A stretch of DNA of 6,924 bases, from positions 1-6,924 of the forward strand of contig DAOVDL010000035.1 of assembly GCA_030669485.1 (NCBI GenBank), written 5' to 3'. This DNA comes from Candidatus Bathyarchaeota archaeon. GTDB lineage: Archaea > Thermoproteota > Bathyarchaeia > Hecatellales > Hecatellaceae. Position numbers and translations under genes: made by a program. Below, piece after piece: positions 1-5,844 of the stretch; the first letter of the stretch is position 1; each line of letters begins with the position of its first letter. The notes below the pieces were generated by a model that did not search any database, was not told the DNA's origin, and worked only from the letters and a program-made list of their open reading frames with translations.

Positions 1-627
1 CTTATTATTATTGACTTACAAAACAGTTTTCTGTCTCCCAGAGGATCGTTTGATAAGCTTGGGTACGATATATCCAAGTATCAAGGAGTAATACCGGTTA
101 TCCGGCAGGTTTATCAAAAAGCAAAGTTGTTGAAGATTCCAGTGTTTTTTTCAAAAGCGATCCGTGAGAAATCTGGCGTGGATATGCTCGATAGACGGCA
201 TAAAATTTTGCCCAAAAAACGGCGCGAACGCATTGAAAGAATACCGATTTGTGTTCGTAACACATGGGATAGTGACATCGTAGATGCCTTAAAGATCCAA
301 TCTGAAGATCTAATTGTGGAGAAGAGACGGGATTCTATATTTCAAGACACGGAATTTGAACTATGGCTGAAATCGCTAAAGATTGACACTTTAATCTTCA
401 CCGGAGTCGACAGTTCTATTTGTGTAGAATCCTCATTACGTGATGCTTTCAATAGAGGATGGGACATTATACTCTTGTCAGATGCTACTGCTTCTTTGAA
501 TGCGCGTTTTTATGAAACAACCCTAGTAGAGGTTAGAGAAAATTTCGGTTTAGTTATGAAAGCCGAGGAGTTATTCAGCAACCTTGAACAAGTCAAGGGC
601 AACCAATTTTTGTTAAAGACACATTAA
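1..627 (+). CDS. Isochorismatase-family cysteine hydrolase (partial, 5' end off window)
   Basis: The reading frame is open from base 1 and ends at TAA 625-627, giving 208 visible residues. The visible part opens with LIIIDLQNSF, the first conserved strand of the isochorismatase-like fold, so only a few N-terminal residues are probably missing. The TTG at 127 is internal and not the start. The full catalytic triad of the family is visible: Asp5 (codon 13-15), Lys108 in VEKRRDSIF (322-324) and Cys141 in GVDSSICVES (421-423), followed by the typical DAFNRGW and LLSDAT segments. Members hydrolyse amide or vinyl-ether bonds (nicotinamidase, carbamoylsarcosine or ureidoacrylate amidohydrolase, isochorismatase) through a cysteine nucleophile. 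The sequence does not reveal which substrate is used. The protein is presumably cytosolic. The gene is convergent with the reductase gene and lies in AT-richer DNA than the rest of the window, which may indicate a different origin. Family call is firm; substrate is unknown. Confidence 0.9.
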   Translation, partial: LIIIDLQNSFLSPRGSFDKLGYDISKYQGVIPVIRQVYQKAKLLKIPVFFSKAIREKSGVDMLDRRHKILPKKRRERIERIPICVRNTWDSDIVDALKIQSEDLIVEKRRDSIFQDTEFELWLKSLKIDTLIFTGVDSSICVESSLRDAFNRGWDIILLSDATASLNARFYETTLVEVRENFGLVMKAEELFSNLEQVKGNQFLLKTH

Positions 628-656
628 ACTTGCATATTCAGTTAGACAATTTCAAC

Positions 657-684
657 AGGCTTTTTTAATGATTGTTAGAAGCCT
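657..684 (+). terminator. Candidate terminator of the cysteine hydrolase gene (T6 tract within a weak hairpin)
   Basis: About 30 bases after the hydrolase stop there is a run of six T (661-666), the kind of oligo-T signal at which archaeal RNA polymerase stops. The tract sits inside a small inverted repeat: AGGCTT (657-662) pairs with AAGCCT (679-684), extendable by one G-T and one A-T pair, leaving a loop of about 12 bases. The T-run and repeat are seen directly; the terminator role is inferred from position. Confidence 0.4.
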
Positions 685-786
685 CTTCGGCGTAGGGTTC
701 TCCTTCAACTCGCATAGAAGCTGATAGATGTTGATTGAGGTGGAGGACTTGGCAAATATGGGAAATGGAGGTTCGGTATAGAAGAG

Positions 787-798
787 AAAAATCAAAAA
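787..798 (-). terminator. Candidate terminator of the ribonucleotide reductase gene (paired T5 tracts)
   Basis: On the minus strand, 64-75 bases past the reductase stop, the sequence reads TTTTTGATTTTT (two A5 runs on the plus strand, 787-791 and 794-798), followed by more pyrimidine-rich sequence. Tandem oligo-T tracts without a strong hairpin are the usual archaeal intrinsic terminator. The tracts are seen; the function is inferred. Confidence 0.45.
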
Positions 799-861
799 TC
801 TGATTCGGGAAACTAAACTAAGAGAAGACGGTTATTCGATAGATCGGTTCGTGCGGGTGTG

Positions 862-2970
862 TTAGTATGTGCATTGTGCTGCGGGGCAACCGCCCGAGAA
901 CTCTGACTCTGCGGTCACAGGCTCCTCGCCCAGAAGCCTCTCCTCCACTGGGGTGATGCTGAGCACCTGTTCTCTCTTGCTCCCGTAGCGGTACACGGTG
1001 ATGCCCTTACATTTTAACCGGTAGGCGAGCATGAATGCGTTGCGGACATCCTCTAGGGAGGCATCTGCCGGCAGGTTGACTGTCTTGGAGACCGCGTTGT
1101 CGGTGTGCTTCTGGAAGACCGCCTGCATCCTCACATGCCACTCAGGTGTTATGTCTAGAGCGGTGACGAAGAGCCTCTTCACATCTTCAGGGACCTCGGC
1201 TATCTCCCTCACGGATCCCCTCTTGGCGATCTCCATCATCAGCTCCCGACTGTAGAAGCCTCTCTCCTTGGCAGTAGCCTCAAAGACAGGGTTCACCTCT
1301 AGGAGGCGGGTGCCCTCCATGACGTTTCTCACGTAGGAGACCGCGAATAATGGTTCGATGCCGCTGGTGGCTCCTGCGGTGATGCTTATCGTACCTGTCG
1401 GCGCTATGGTGGTTATGGTGGCGTTCCGAAGCTTCTTGTAGCCCTTCTTCTCCCAGAGGCTTCCCCTGAAGTTGGGGAATGCCCCCCGTTCCTCCGCAAT
1501 CTCAACAGACTTCCTCCGACCCTCCTCAGTTATGAACTTCATAACCTTCTCTCCAATCTTCAGAGCCTTCTCACTGTTGTAGGGTATTCCCATCTTGATG
1601 AGGGCTTCAGCCCAACCCATTATGCCGAGGCCTATCTTCCTGTTCCCCTTCGTCATAGCCTTTATTTTGGGGAGGGGAAAGTTGTTCACATCGATGATGT
1701 TGTCTAGAAAGTGTACTGCAAGGTGTACCAGCTCTTTCAGCCGCCTCCAATCTATCTTCCCGCCGTCAACAAACTTGGCTATGTCGATGGATCCTAGGGT
1801 ACATGACTCGTAGGGGAGAAGCGGCTGCTCCCCACAGGGGTTGGTGCTCTCTATGGCGTCGAGCTGGGGAGTTGGGTTGTAACGGTTTATCTCGTCTAGG
1901 AAGATGAGTCCTGGGTCGCCGGTGCTCCACGCCGCATGAACGGTCATCTCAAAGAGATGCTTGGCTTTAACCCTCTTTGTCTCTTCACCTGTTCGGGGAT
2001 TGATCAACGCGTGGTCTTCATCCCGCTCAACAGCTTTCATAAAGCTGTCGTCAACTGCCACTGAGAGGTTGAAATTCTTGAGGAGCCCCTCCTTCTGCTT
2101 GGCTTTGATGAACTTCTCGACATCTGGGTGATTTACATGTAGGATTCCCATGTTGGCGCCTCGCCGCCTCCCCCCCTGCTTGATCACCTCTGTGGCGGTG
2201 TCGAAGATGCGCATGAAGGAGATGGGGCCAGAGGCTATTCCCTTCGTTGAGAGAACTACATCTCCCTCAGGTCTGAGGTTGGAGAAGGAGAACCCGGTTC
2301 CACCGCCCGATTGATGTATGAGGGCCATGCTCTTCACTGCGCTGAAGATCCCCTCTATCGAGTCTGGTACAGGTAGAACAAAGCAGGCGGACAGCTGCCC
2401 CATATTTGTTCCAGCGTTCATAAGAGTGGGGGAGTTGGGTAGAAACTGGAGGTTAGCCATCGCCCTGTAGAAAGCGTCCTCAGTTGCCTTCCAATCCGCT
2501 CGCCCCTCATACTTCCGGTCTACCGCGGCTACAGCCTTGGCCACTCGCCTGAACATCTGCCCAGGTGTCTCTATAACGCTTCCCAACTCATCCTTCAGGA
2601 GATATCTTCTCATCAGGATCCTTGTGGCGTTGACGCTGAGTTTCAGGTCATCGCTGACCCCTACAAGCTTCTTCGCCGCCCTGATCTCTGCTCTCTTCTG
2701 CCGATAGAGGATGTACGCCTTAGCAACCTCAGCGTACCCCGCCCTCATTAAAGTGGACTCAACAAGGTCTTGAACCTGCTCTACAGTCGGGATCTCCCTG
2801 CCCCCGAAACTGGTTTCAACCGATTCTACAACCTGACCTGAAAGCTTACTGGCGGTTCTTCGATCGACTAACCCCTGAGACCTCATAGCCTTGTATATGG
2901 CCAAGGTTATCTTGTCAGGGTTGAAACCTTGGATGCTTCCATCCCTTTTACGTATCCTAGAAACCTTCAA
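862..2970 (-). CDS. nrdJ: Adenosylcobalamin-dependent (class II) ribonucleoside-diphosphate reductase
   Basis: This 702-residue enzyme reduces ribonucleotides to deoxyribonucleotides for DNA synthesis, using adenosylcobalamin to make the active-site thiyl radical, so it needs neither oxygen nor a separate radical subunit. Residues 3 to about 92 (KVSRIRKRDGSIQGFNPDKI onward) form an ATP-cone, the overall-activity allosteric domain. The catalytic barrel follows. It shows the NPCGE motif with the thiyl Cys379, flanked by Asn377 and Glu381. The reducing pair is Cys196 (LSACFVLP) and Cys390 (ESCTLGS), the latter 11 residues past the thiyl Cys as in other class II enzymes. The substrate-phosphate loop APTGT is at 523-527. 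GGGTGFSFSNLRPEGD (222-237) and GGRRRGANMGIL (266-277) are conserved barrel segments. The C-terminus ends CPAAQCTY, a likely redox-shuttle pair (Cys695, Cys700). The start is TTG at 2968-2970: an in-frame TGA lies two codons upstream and the ATP-cone begins at once. GAGGT abuts the TTG, so Shine-Dalgarno spacing is unusually tight. No intein or frameshift is seen. Confidence 0.97.
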   Translation of the reverse strand: MKVSRIRKRDGSIQGFNPDKITLAIYKAMRSQGLVDRRTASKLSGQVVESVETSFGGREIPTVEQVQDLVESTLMRAGYAEVAKAYILYRQKRAEIRAAKKLVGVSDDLKLSVNATRILMRRYLLKDELGSVIETPGQMFRRVAKAVAAVDRKYEGRADWKATEDAFYRAMANLQFLPNSPTLMNAGTNMGQLSACFVLPVPDSIEGIFSAVKSMALIHQSGGGTGFSFSNLRPEGDVVLSTKGIASGPISFMRIFDTATEVIKQGGRRRGANMGILHVNHPDVEKFIKAKQKEGLLKNFNLSVAVDDSFMKAVERDEDHALINPRTGEETKRVKAKHLFEMTVHAAWSTGDPGLIFLDEINRYNPTPQLDAIESTNPCGEQPLLPYESCTLGSIDIAKFVDGGKIDWRRLKELVHLAVHFLDNIIDVNNFPLPKIKAMTKGNRKIGLGIMGWAEALIKMGIPYNSEKALKIGEKVMKFITEEGRRKSVEIAEERGAFPNFRGSLWEKKGYKKLRNATITTIAPTGTISITAGATSGIEPLFAVSYVRNVMEGTRLLEVNPVFEATAKERGFYSRELMMEIAKRGSVREIAEVPEDVKRLFVTALDITPEWHVRMQAVFQKHTDNAVSKTVNLPADASLEDVRNAFMLAYRLKCKGITVYRYGSKREQVLSITPVEERLLGEEPVTAESEFSGGCPAAQCTY

Positions 2971-2983
2971 ACCTCAGCTTCCT

Positions 2984-3002
2984 GAAGCGGTTTCACCGCC
3001 TC
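2984..3002. promoter_or_regulatory. Imperfect palindrome in the nrdJ leader (possible operator or RNA hairpin)
   Basis: GCGGT (2987-2991) and ACCGC (2995-2999) form a perfect 5-base-pair stem around a TTC loop. One mismatch further out, GA and TC extend it to seven pairs. It lies 14 to 32 bases ahead of the nrdJ start, between that start and the nearest TATA-like element. It could be a repressor site or a hairpin in the mRNA leader. It does not resemble the bacterial NrdR box. The symmetry is seen; the role is inferred. Confidence 0.35.
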
Positions 3003-3036
3003 CATAAAACTTAGACCCCACAGCAGACTAATAAAG
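3002..3036 (-). promoter_or_regulatory. Candidate nrdJ promoter (TATA-like elements)
   Basis: Read on the minus strand, two AT-rich elements precede nrdJ: CTTTATTA (3029-3036) and AGTTTTATGG (3002-3011). Archaeal transcription usually begins about 25 bases after the TATA box. The first element would give a leader of roughly 35 bases containing the palindrome at 2984-3002. The second would give a leader of about 10 bases. The 78-base spacing to the radical SAM gene upstream also permits read-through, since I see no strong T-tract between the two genes. Confidence 0.35.
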
Positions 3037-3048
3037 TTGACAGCCAGC

Positions 3049-4593
3049 TCATTTCCGTTTGCTGTACCGTTCCCAGTCTAAACCCATCCTCTTCACTGCC
3101 GCCCTCCCCCCAAACCATGCGAAGAGGTAGAGCATACGGTAGCCGAACCAGTAGAGAACTCTAAGCCACATAGGATCCGTGGAGAAATATAGCCTCCTCA
3201 AATAGTCAGCCCACCTGACTGAGTGGTCTAGGCATCTGGCTAGAAGCTGCCAGTGTTCATCCAGCATCCTCGAAGAGTCAAACATCTTTGCACCCTCAAG
3301 AACTGTCTCTGTGAGGGGTATGAAGAACTGCGGTACTATGAAGGAGGGACAGTCTCTGAGGCGGTCCATAAGTTCAAGGCTGCGGTTCACGTCGTCAGCA
3401 GTCTCATCTGGAAGCCCCATGAGGAGTGTTGCCGCAGGTATCCATCCGTGATCCTTAGAGATGCCGAAGGCCTGGGTGACCACCTCTGGCCACTCCTCAA
3501 CCTTGAAGGGAAGAGGCTTCCCCGCCATATACTTCTTCATGATCTTAGTGCTCCCAGTCTCGATCCCCGTCTGGAAGCCGAAGAGAGGGGTACGCTTACC
3601 CTTACCGACTTCTAAAAGTTCAGAGATATCCTCTACCAGTTTGGGATCCGCTGCGATTGTGGAGGGTGCTGTATGGCTGATCCCAAAATTCGGCTTCCCC
3701 GTCTCCTTGTAGACACTGGTGAAGAGCTTCATAACCTTCTCCCTGTTTGGCTGGAACCTATTGGCAGCTCCGGAGCCGTACATCAAGGCATCCTCAGCAT
3801 GAAGGGTGTGAGCAGCACATCCTGCCCTAGCGTTCACCCTAACCTCCTGAACCACCCGATCGATGGGCATATCCCTCTTCCCTCTGATGGAGGGGATGCA
3901 GAACTTGCAGTTCCTGCCGCAGCCTCGAGAGATCTCAATGAGCCCCGCCACTGAGGGATTTCTAATAGCAGGTATAAGCTCAGTTTCTGCATCCTCAGCA
4001 AACACTGTCTTGGGCAGCTTCTCACCGTTTACAGCCTTCCAGAAGAGCTCTGGAGCAGCCTTCTCACCCTCACCCATAACCAGAGTTGAGATCCTATACC
4101 TCTCCTGTGCCCCTTGTGTACGGTACAGCTGCCACGTACCCATGCCCCCCGCTATCACTCTAGCCCCATAACGCGTCAGCAGTCCACTGTTCATCAATTT
4201 CTTAAACTCACTGTAGGTTGCAGACTCACCGTTTAGGATGGAACTGAAAGTTTGGCTTGTGGGACCGAGGCCAAGCGGATCCATGACCGTTATGCCGACG
4301 GCCTTTGTCTCAGGTCCTATGAGGCTGTCCAACTGGTTGGGGTGGGCTACGACTACATCTCTCTCGTCGAAGCCGTTCTCAAGGAGGCGTGCCTCAATCT
4401 TCCTCAGGGCGTAGGGAGCGTAGTCTGCTCTCCCGTCTCGATTGCTTACGGGTGGATAGAAGAGTCTCTTTACAAAACATAGTGGGAAGGGTGGGTTGGA
4501 TATGCAAGCTCCGAAGCCCGTGAAGATCTTACCCCAATGGTTGCTCATATCAGCCGCTGAGCCTGTTAACACAATCCTCGGACATCTACTCAT
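3049..4593 (-). CDS. Radical SAM protein with a cobalamin-binding-like N-terminal domain, substrate unknown
   Basis: This 514-residue iron-sulfur enzyme should cleave S-adenosylmethionine to start radical chemistry. The cluster motif is canonical, CGRNCKFC, with Cys225, Cys229 and Cys232 (CX3CX2C). GIETGS (343-348) and GLPDET (393-398) are the usual later contacts of the radical SAM barrel. Residues 1 to about 200 resemble the B12-binding-like domain of the COG1032 type of Fe-S oxidoreductase: APYALRKIEARLLENGF (59-75), GITVMDPLGLGP (100-111), VIAGGMGTWQ (147-156) and VMGEGE (172-177). I see no clear DxHxxG cobalamin-ligand motif, so B12 binding is uncertain. The C-terminus (about 463-505) is rich in Trp, Tyr, Phe and Leu, including two short hydrophobic stretches that could touch a membrane or form a helical cap. 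The ATG at 4591-4593 is preceded on the minus strand by a weak GGGAT. It is in tandem with nrdJ, with which it may be co-transcribed. It looks like a conserved archaeal family that I cannot tie to a reaction. Confidence 0.9.
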   Translation of the reverse strand: MSRCPRIVLTGSAADMSNHWGKIFTGFGACISNPPFPLCFVKRLFYPPVSNRDGRADYAPYALRKIEARLLENGFDERDVVVAHPNQLDSLIGPETKAVGITVMDPLGLGPTSQTFSSILNGESATYSEFKKLMNSGLLTRYGARVIAGGMGTWQLYRTQGAQERYRISTLVMGEGEKAAPELFWKAVNGEKLPKTVFAEDAETELIPAIRNPSVAGLIEISRGCGRNCKFCIPSIRGKRDMPIDRVVQEVRVNARAGCAAHTLHAEDALMYGSGAANRFQPNREKVMKLFTSVYKETGKPNFGISHTAPSTIAADPKLVEDISELLEVGKGKRTPLFGFQTGIETGSTKIMKKYMAGKPLPFKVEEWPEVVTQAFGISKDHGWIPAATLLMGLPDETADDVNRSLELMDRLRDCPSFIVPQFFIPLTETVLEGAKMFDSSRMLDEHWQLLARCLDHSVRWADYLRRLYFSTDPMWLRVLYWFGYRMLYLFAWFGGRAAVKRMGLDWERYSKRK

Positions 4594-4623
4594 TCAAAGT
4601 ATCCCTGCGTCACCAATGGATAA

Positions 4624-4635
4624 GAAGTAAACTTC
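4624..4635. repeat. Short inverted repeat overlapping the putative radical SAM promoter
   Basis: GAAGT (4624-4628) and ACTTC (4631-4635) form a perfect 5-base inverted repeat with a 2-base AA spacer. It falls on the TATA-like element proposed for the radical SAM gene, about 31 bases from its ATG, so a bound regulator could block transcription there. It is short enough to arise by chance. Confidence 0.3.
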
Positions 4636-4724
4636 AATACGTGCAACGAAGCTTAAGAGTTTCTGAGGGTAACAACTTCACTTCATATTGATAACCGTTA
4701 AATGTTCTCGCTTCTACATAGTTT

Positions 4725-4730
4725 GGGGAG
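4725..4730 (+). promoter_or_regulatory. Candidate ribosome binding site of the deacetylase gene
   Basis: GGGGAG ends 12 bases before the ATG at 4743. It partly matches the archaeal anti-Shine-Dalgarno sequence, but the spacing is long. The first in-frame codon upstream that closes the frame is TAG at 4719-4721. No ATG, GTG or TTG lies in frame between that stop and 4743, so the ATG is the only credible upstream-most start. Confidence 0.4.
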
Positions 4731-4742
4731 TGGATTTTTGGG

Positions 4743-5828
4743 ATGAAGAGTCAGAAGGAGAATAAGGTAGCGCTGATCTATAGCGATCGGTTCCTTGACC
4801 ATAAGACGGGTATGCACTGTGAGGTGCCCTCTCGGTTGAGTAAGGCTCTTGCCGCGATCAATAAATTCGGTCTGATCTCGGGGGGGCAATGTGAGATAGT
4901 TGAGCCCAAGCAGGCGACGGTAGAAGAGGTGGAACTCATCCATGACCCCCAATATGTTGAGGATATAAGGCGGTTCTGCGAGGCAGGGGGAGGTCACTAT
5001 GACGGTGACACTGCCCTCTCGAAGGAGAGCTATGAAGTAGCGTTGCTTGCAGCTGGCGGAGCTATAAAGGGATGTGAACTCATGTTCAGCGGTGGAACCC
5101 CTAGGGTATTCAGTTTGGTTAGGCCGCCGGGTCACCACGCAGGCATCAGCGGCAGAGCCTTGGGTGCCTCATCAGTCGGCTTCTGCGTCTTCAACAACAT
5201 CGCCATTGCCGCCGCCTACGCATTGAAGAAGAAGCTGGCTAAACGCATTCTCATCCTCGACATTGACGTCCACCACGGGAACGCCACTCAGGAAGCCTTC
5301 AACTCCTCGCCCGATGTGCTTTACATAAGCACCCATGAGCGTGGCATCTACCCCGGCACAGGCTACGAGAATGAGGTTGGAGTGGGCGAAGGCTCAGGCT
5401 TCAAGGTGAATCTACCCCTACCCTCCCTCTCCGATGATAAGGTCTACCTGAACGCCTTCAAAGAGGCAATAATCCCTGTTGCAGAGCAGTTCCGCCCTGA
5501 ACTTGTCCTCATCTCCGCAGGCTACGACGCCCACCACTCAGACGTTATATCCAGCATGTCCCTCACCGCGGAGGGGTATGGGGAGATGGTTAGGTCGGCT
5601 GTTAAGCTGGCTGAGCGATATAGTGGGGGGAGAGTTATGGCATGCTTGGAGGGAGGATACTCAGACGGATGCCTCTCCACTGCGCTGCCTGAAACAGTGG
5701 CCGCTCTAGCCGGCACAACCCTGAAGCTGGAGGAGAGGGCACGTCCGTCTCCGGAGCCCACGGTTGAGAGGGCTGGAGAGATATTTAAAAAAGTTAAGGG
5801 TGCCTTGAGAGAGCGCTGGAACATCTGA
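4743..5828 (+). CDS. Histone-deacetylase-family (AcuC/acetylpolyamine amidohydrolase-like) zinc hydrolase
   Basis: This 361-residue protein covers a full class I/II histone deacetylase fold and should remove acetyl or similar acyl groups from lysine side chains or polyamines using zinc. The order of motifs is complete. The substrate-entry region HKTGMHCEVPSRL is at 20-32. RPPGHHAG (127-134) carries the tandem catalytic His131 and His132. GFCVFNNIAIAA (146-157) and DIDVHHGN (173-180) follow, with zinc ligands Asp175 and His177. SAGYDAH (258-264) carries the third ligand Asp262, and LEGGYS (302-307) the transition-state Tyr306. The last 35 or so residues are a charged tail (ERARPSPEPTVERAG onward). 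The real substrate is not deducible; chromatin proteins, metabolic enzymes such as acetyl-CoA synthetase, or polyamines are all possible from family knowledge. It is cytosolic, with no signal peptide. It is transcribed divergently from the radical SAM gene and convergently with the CDC48 gene. No catalytic residue is missing. Confidence 0.95.
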   Translation: MKSQKENKVALIYSDRFLDHKTGMHCEVPSRLSKALAAINKFGLISGGQCEIVEPKQATVEEVELIHDPQYVEDIRRFCEAGGGHYDGDTALSKESYEVALLAAGGAIKGCELMFSGGTPRVFSLVRPPGHHAGISGRALGASSVGFCVFNNIAIAAAYALKKKLAKRILILDIDVHHGNATQEAFNSSPDVLYISTHERGIYPGTGYENEVGVGEGSGFKVNLPLPSLSDDKVYLNAFKEAIIPVAEQFRPELVLISAGYDAHHSDVISSMSLTAEGYGEMVRSAVKLAERYSGGRVMACLEGGYSDGCLSTALPETVAALAGTTLKLEERARPSPEPTVERAGEIFKKVKGALRERWNI

Positions 5829-5844
5829 GCTATGTTGCTAGTTT
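5829..5844. other. Convergent 16-base junction between deacetylase and CDC48 genes
   Basis: The two stop codons, TGA at 5826-5828 on the plus strand and TAG at 5845-5847 on the minus strand, are separated by only 16 bases. No strong T-tract fits in between, so each transcript must end inside, or antisense to, its neighbour's 3' end. This creates scope for overlapping antisense RNA 3' ends. Three CTAG tetramers start here and run into the CDC48 3' end at 5838, 5845 and 5852. Confidence 0.6.

Larger units (their letters stand above)
628..861. other. Intergenic gap between convergent genes, no convincing gene
   Basis: This stretch of 234 bases separates the 3' ends of the cysteine hydrolase (plus) and the ribonucleotide reductase (minus). 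I find no tRNA-like T-loop and no open frame longer than about 27 codons. It contains T-tracts facing each gene that fit a bidirectional termination zone. It shares the lower GC content of the hydrolase gene. A regulatory RNA cannot be ruled out by eye. Confidence 0.6.
4594..4742. promoter_or_regulatory. Divergent promoter region between the radical SAM and deacetylase genes
   Basis: Both flanking genes start from this 149-base segment. For the deacetylase (plus strand), TATA-like candidates are TTCATATTG (4683-4691) and GTTAAATG (4697-4704). These predict transcription starts near 4713 or 4725 and a short leader. For the radical SAM gene (minus strand), AGTTTACTT (about 4626-4634) would place the start near 4604 with a leader of about ten bases. 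The elements are seen by eye only and are not unique matches. No tRNA, repeat array or small gene is visible here. Confidence 0.45.

Noticed and set aside
127..627. A cysteine hydrolase beginning at TTG 127
   Set aside because: The frame is open to base 1 and encodes the conserved first strand with the catalytic Asp, so a start at 127 would remove part of the active site.
628..861. A tRNA or structured RNA in the gap
   Set aside because: A GGTTCTCC stretch near 698 recalls a T-loop, but no matching T-stem, anticodon arm or acceptor stem could be built.
668..865. Three short stretches in one plus-strand frame (18, 17 and 27 codons) separated by stops, possibly a decayed gene
   Set aside because: Each piece is tiny and matches nothing recognisable, and stop-separated runs of this length are expected by chance in AT-rich DNA.
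2971..3048. A cobalamin riboswitch or NrdR box controlling nrdJ
   Set aside because: The gap is too short for a cobalamin riboswitch and has no B12-box-like core, and the palindrome does not match the NrdR box pattern.
3253..4482. Several plus-strand open frames opposite the radical SAM gene
   Set aside because: All lie antisense to a gene with intact family motifs and show no domain-like sequence of their own; GC-rich coding DNA commonly gives such shadows.
4698..5138. 146-codon minus-strand open frame over the deacetylase start
   Set aside because: It is antisense to a clearly coding region, spans the divergent promoter, and its translation resembles no protein family I know.
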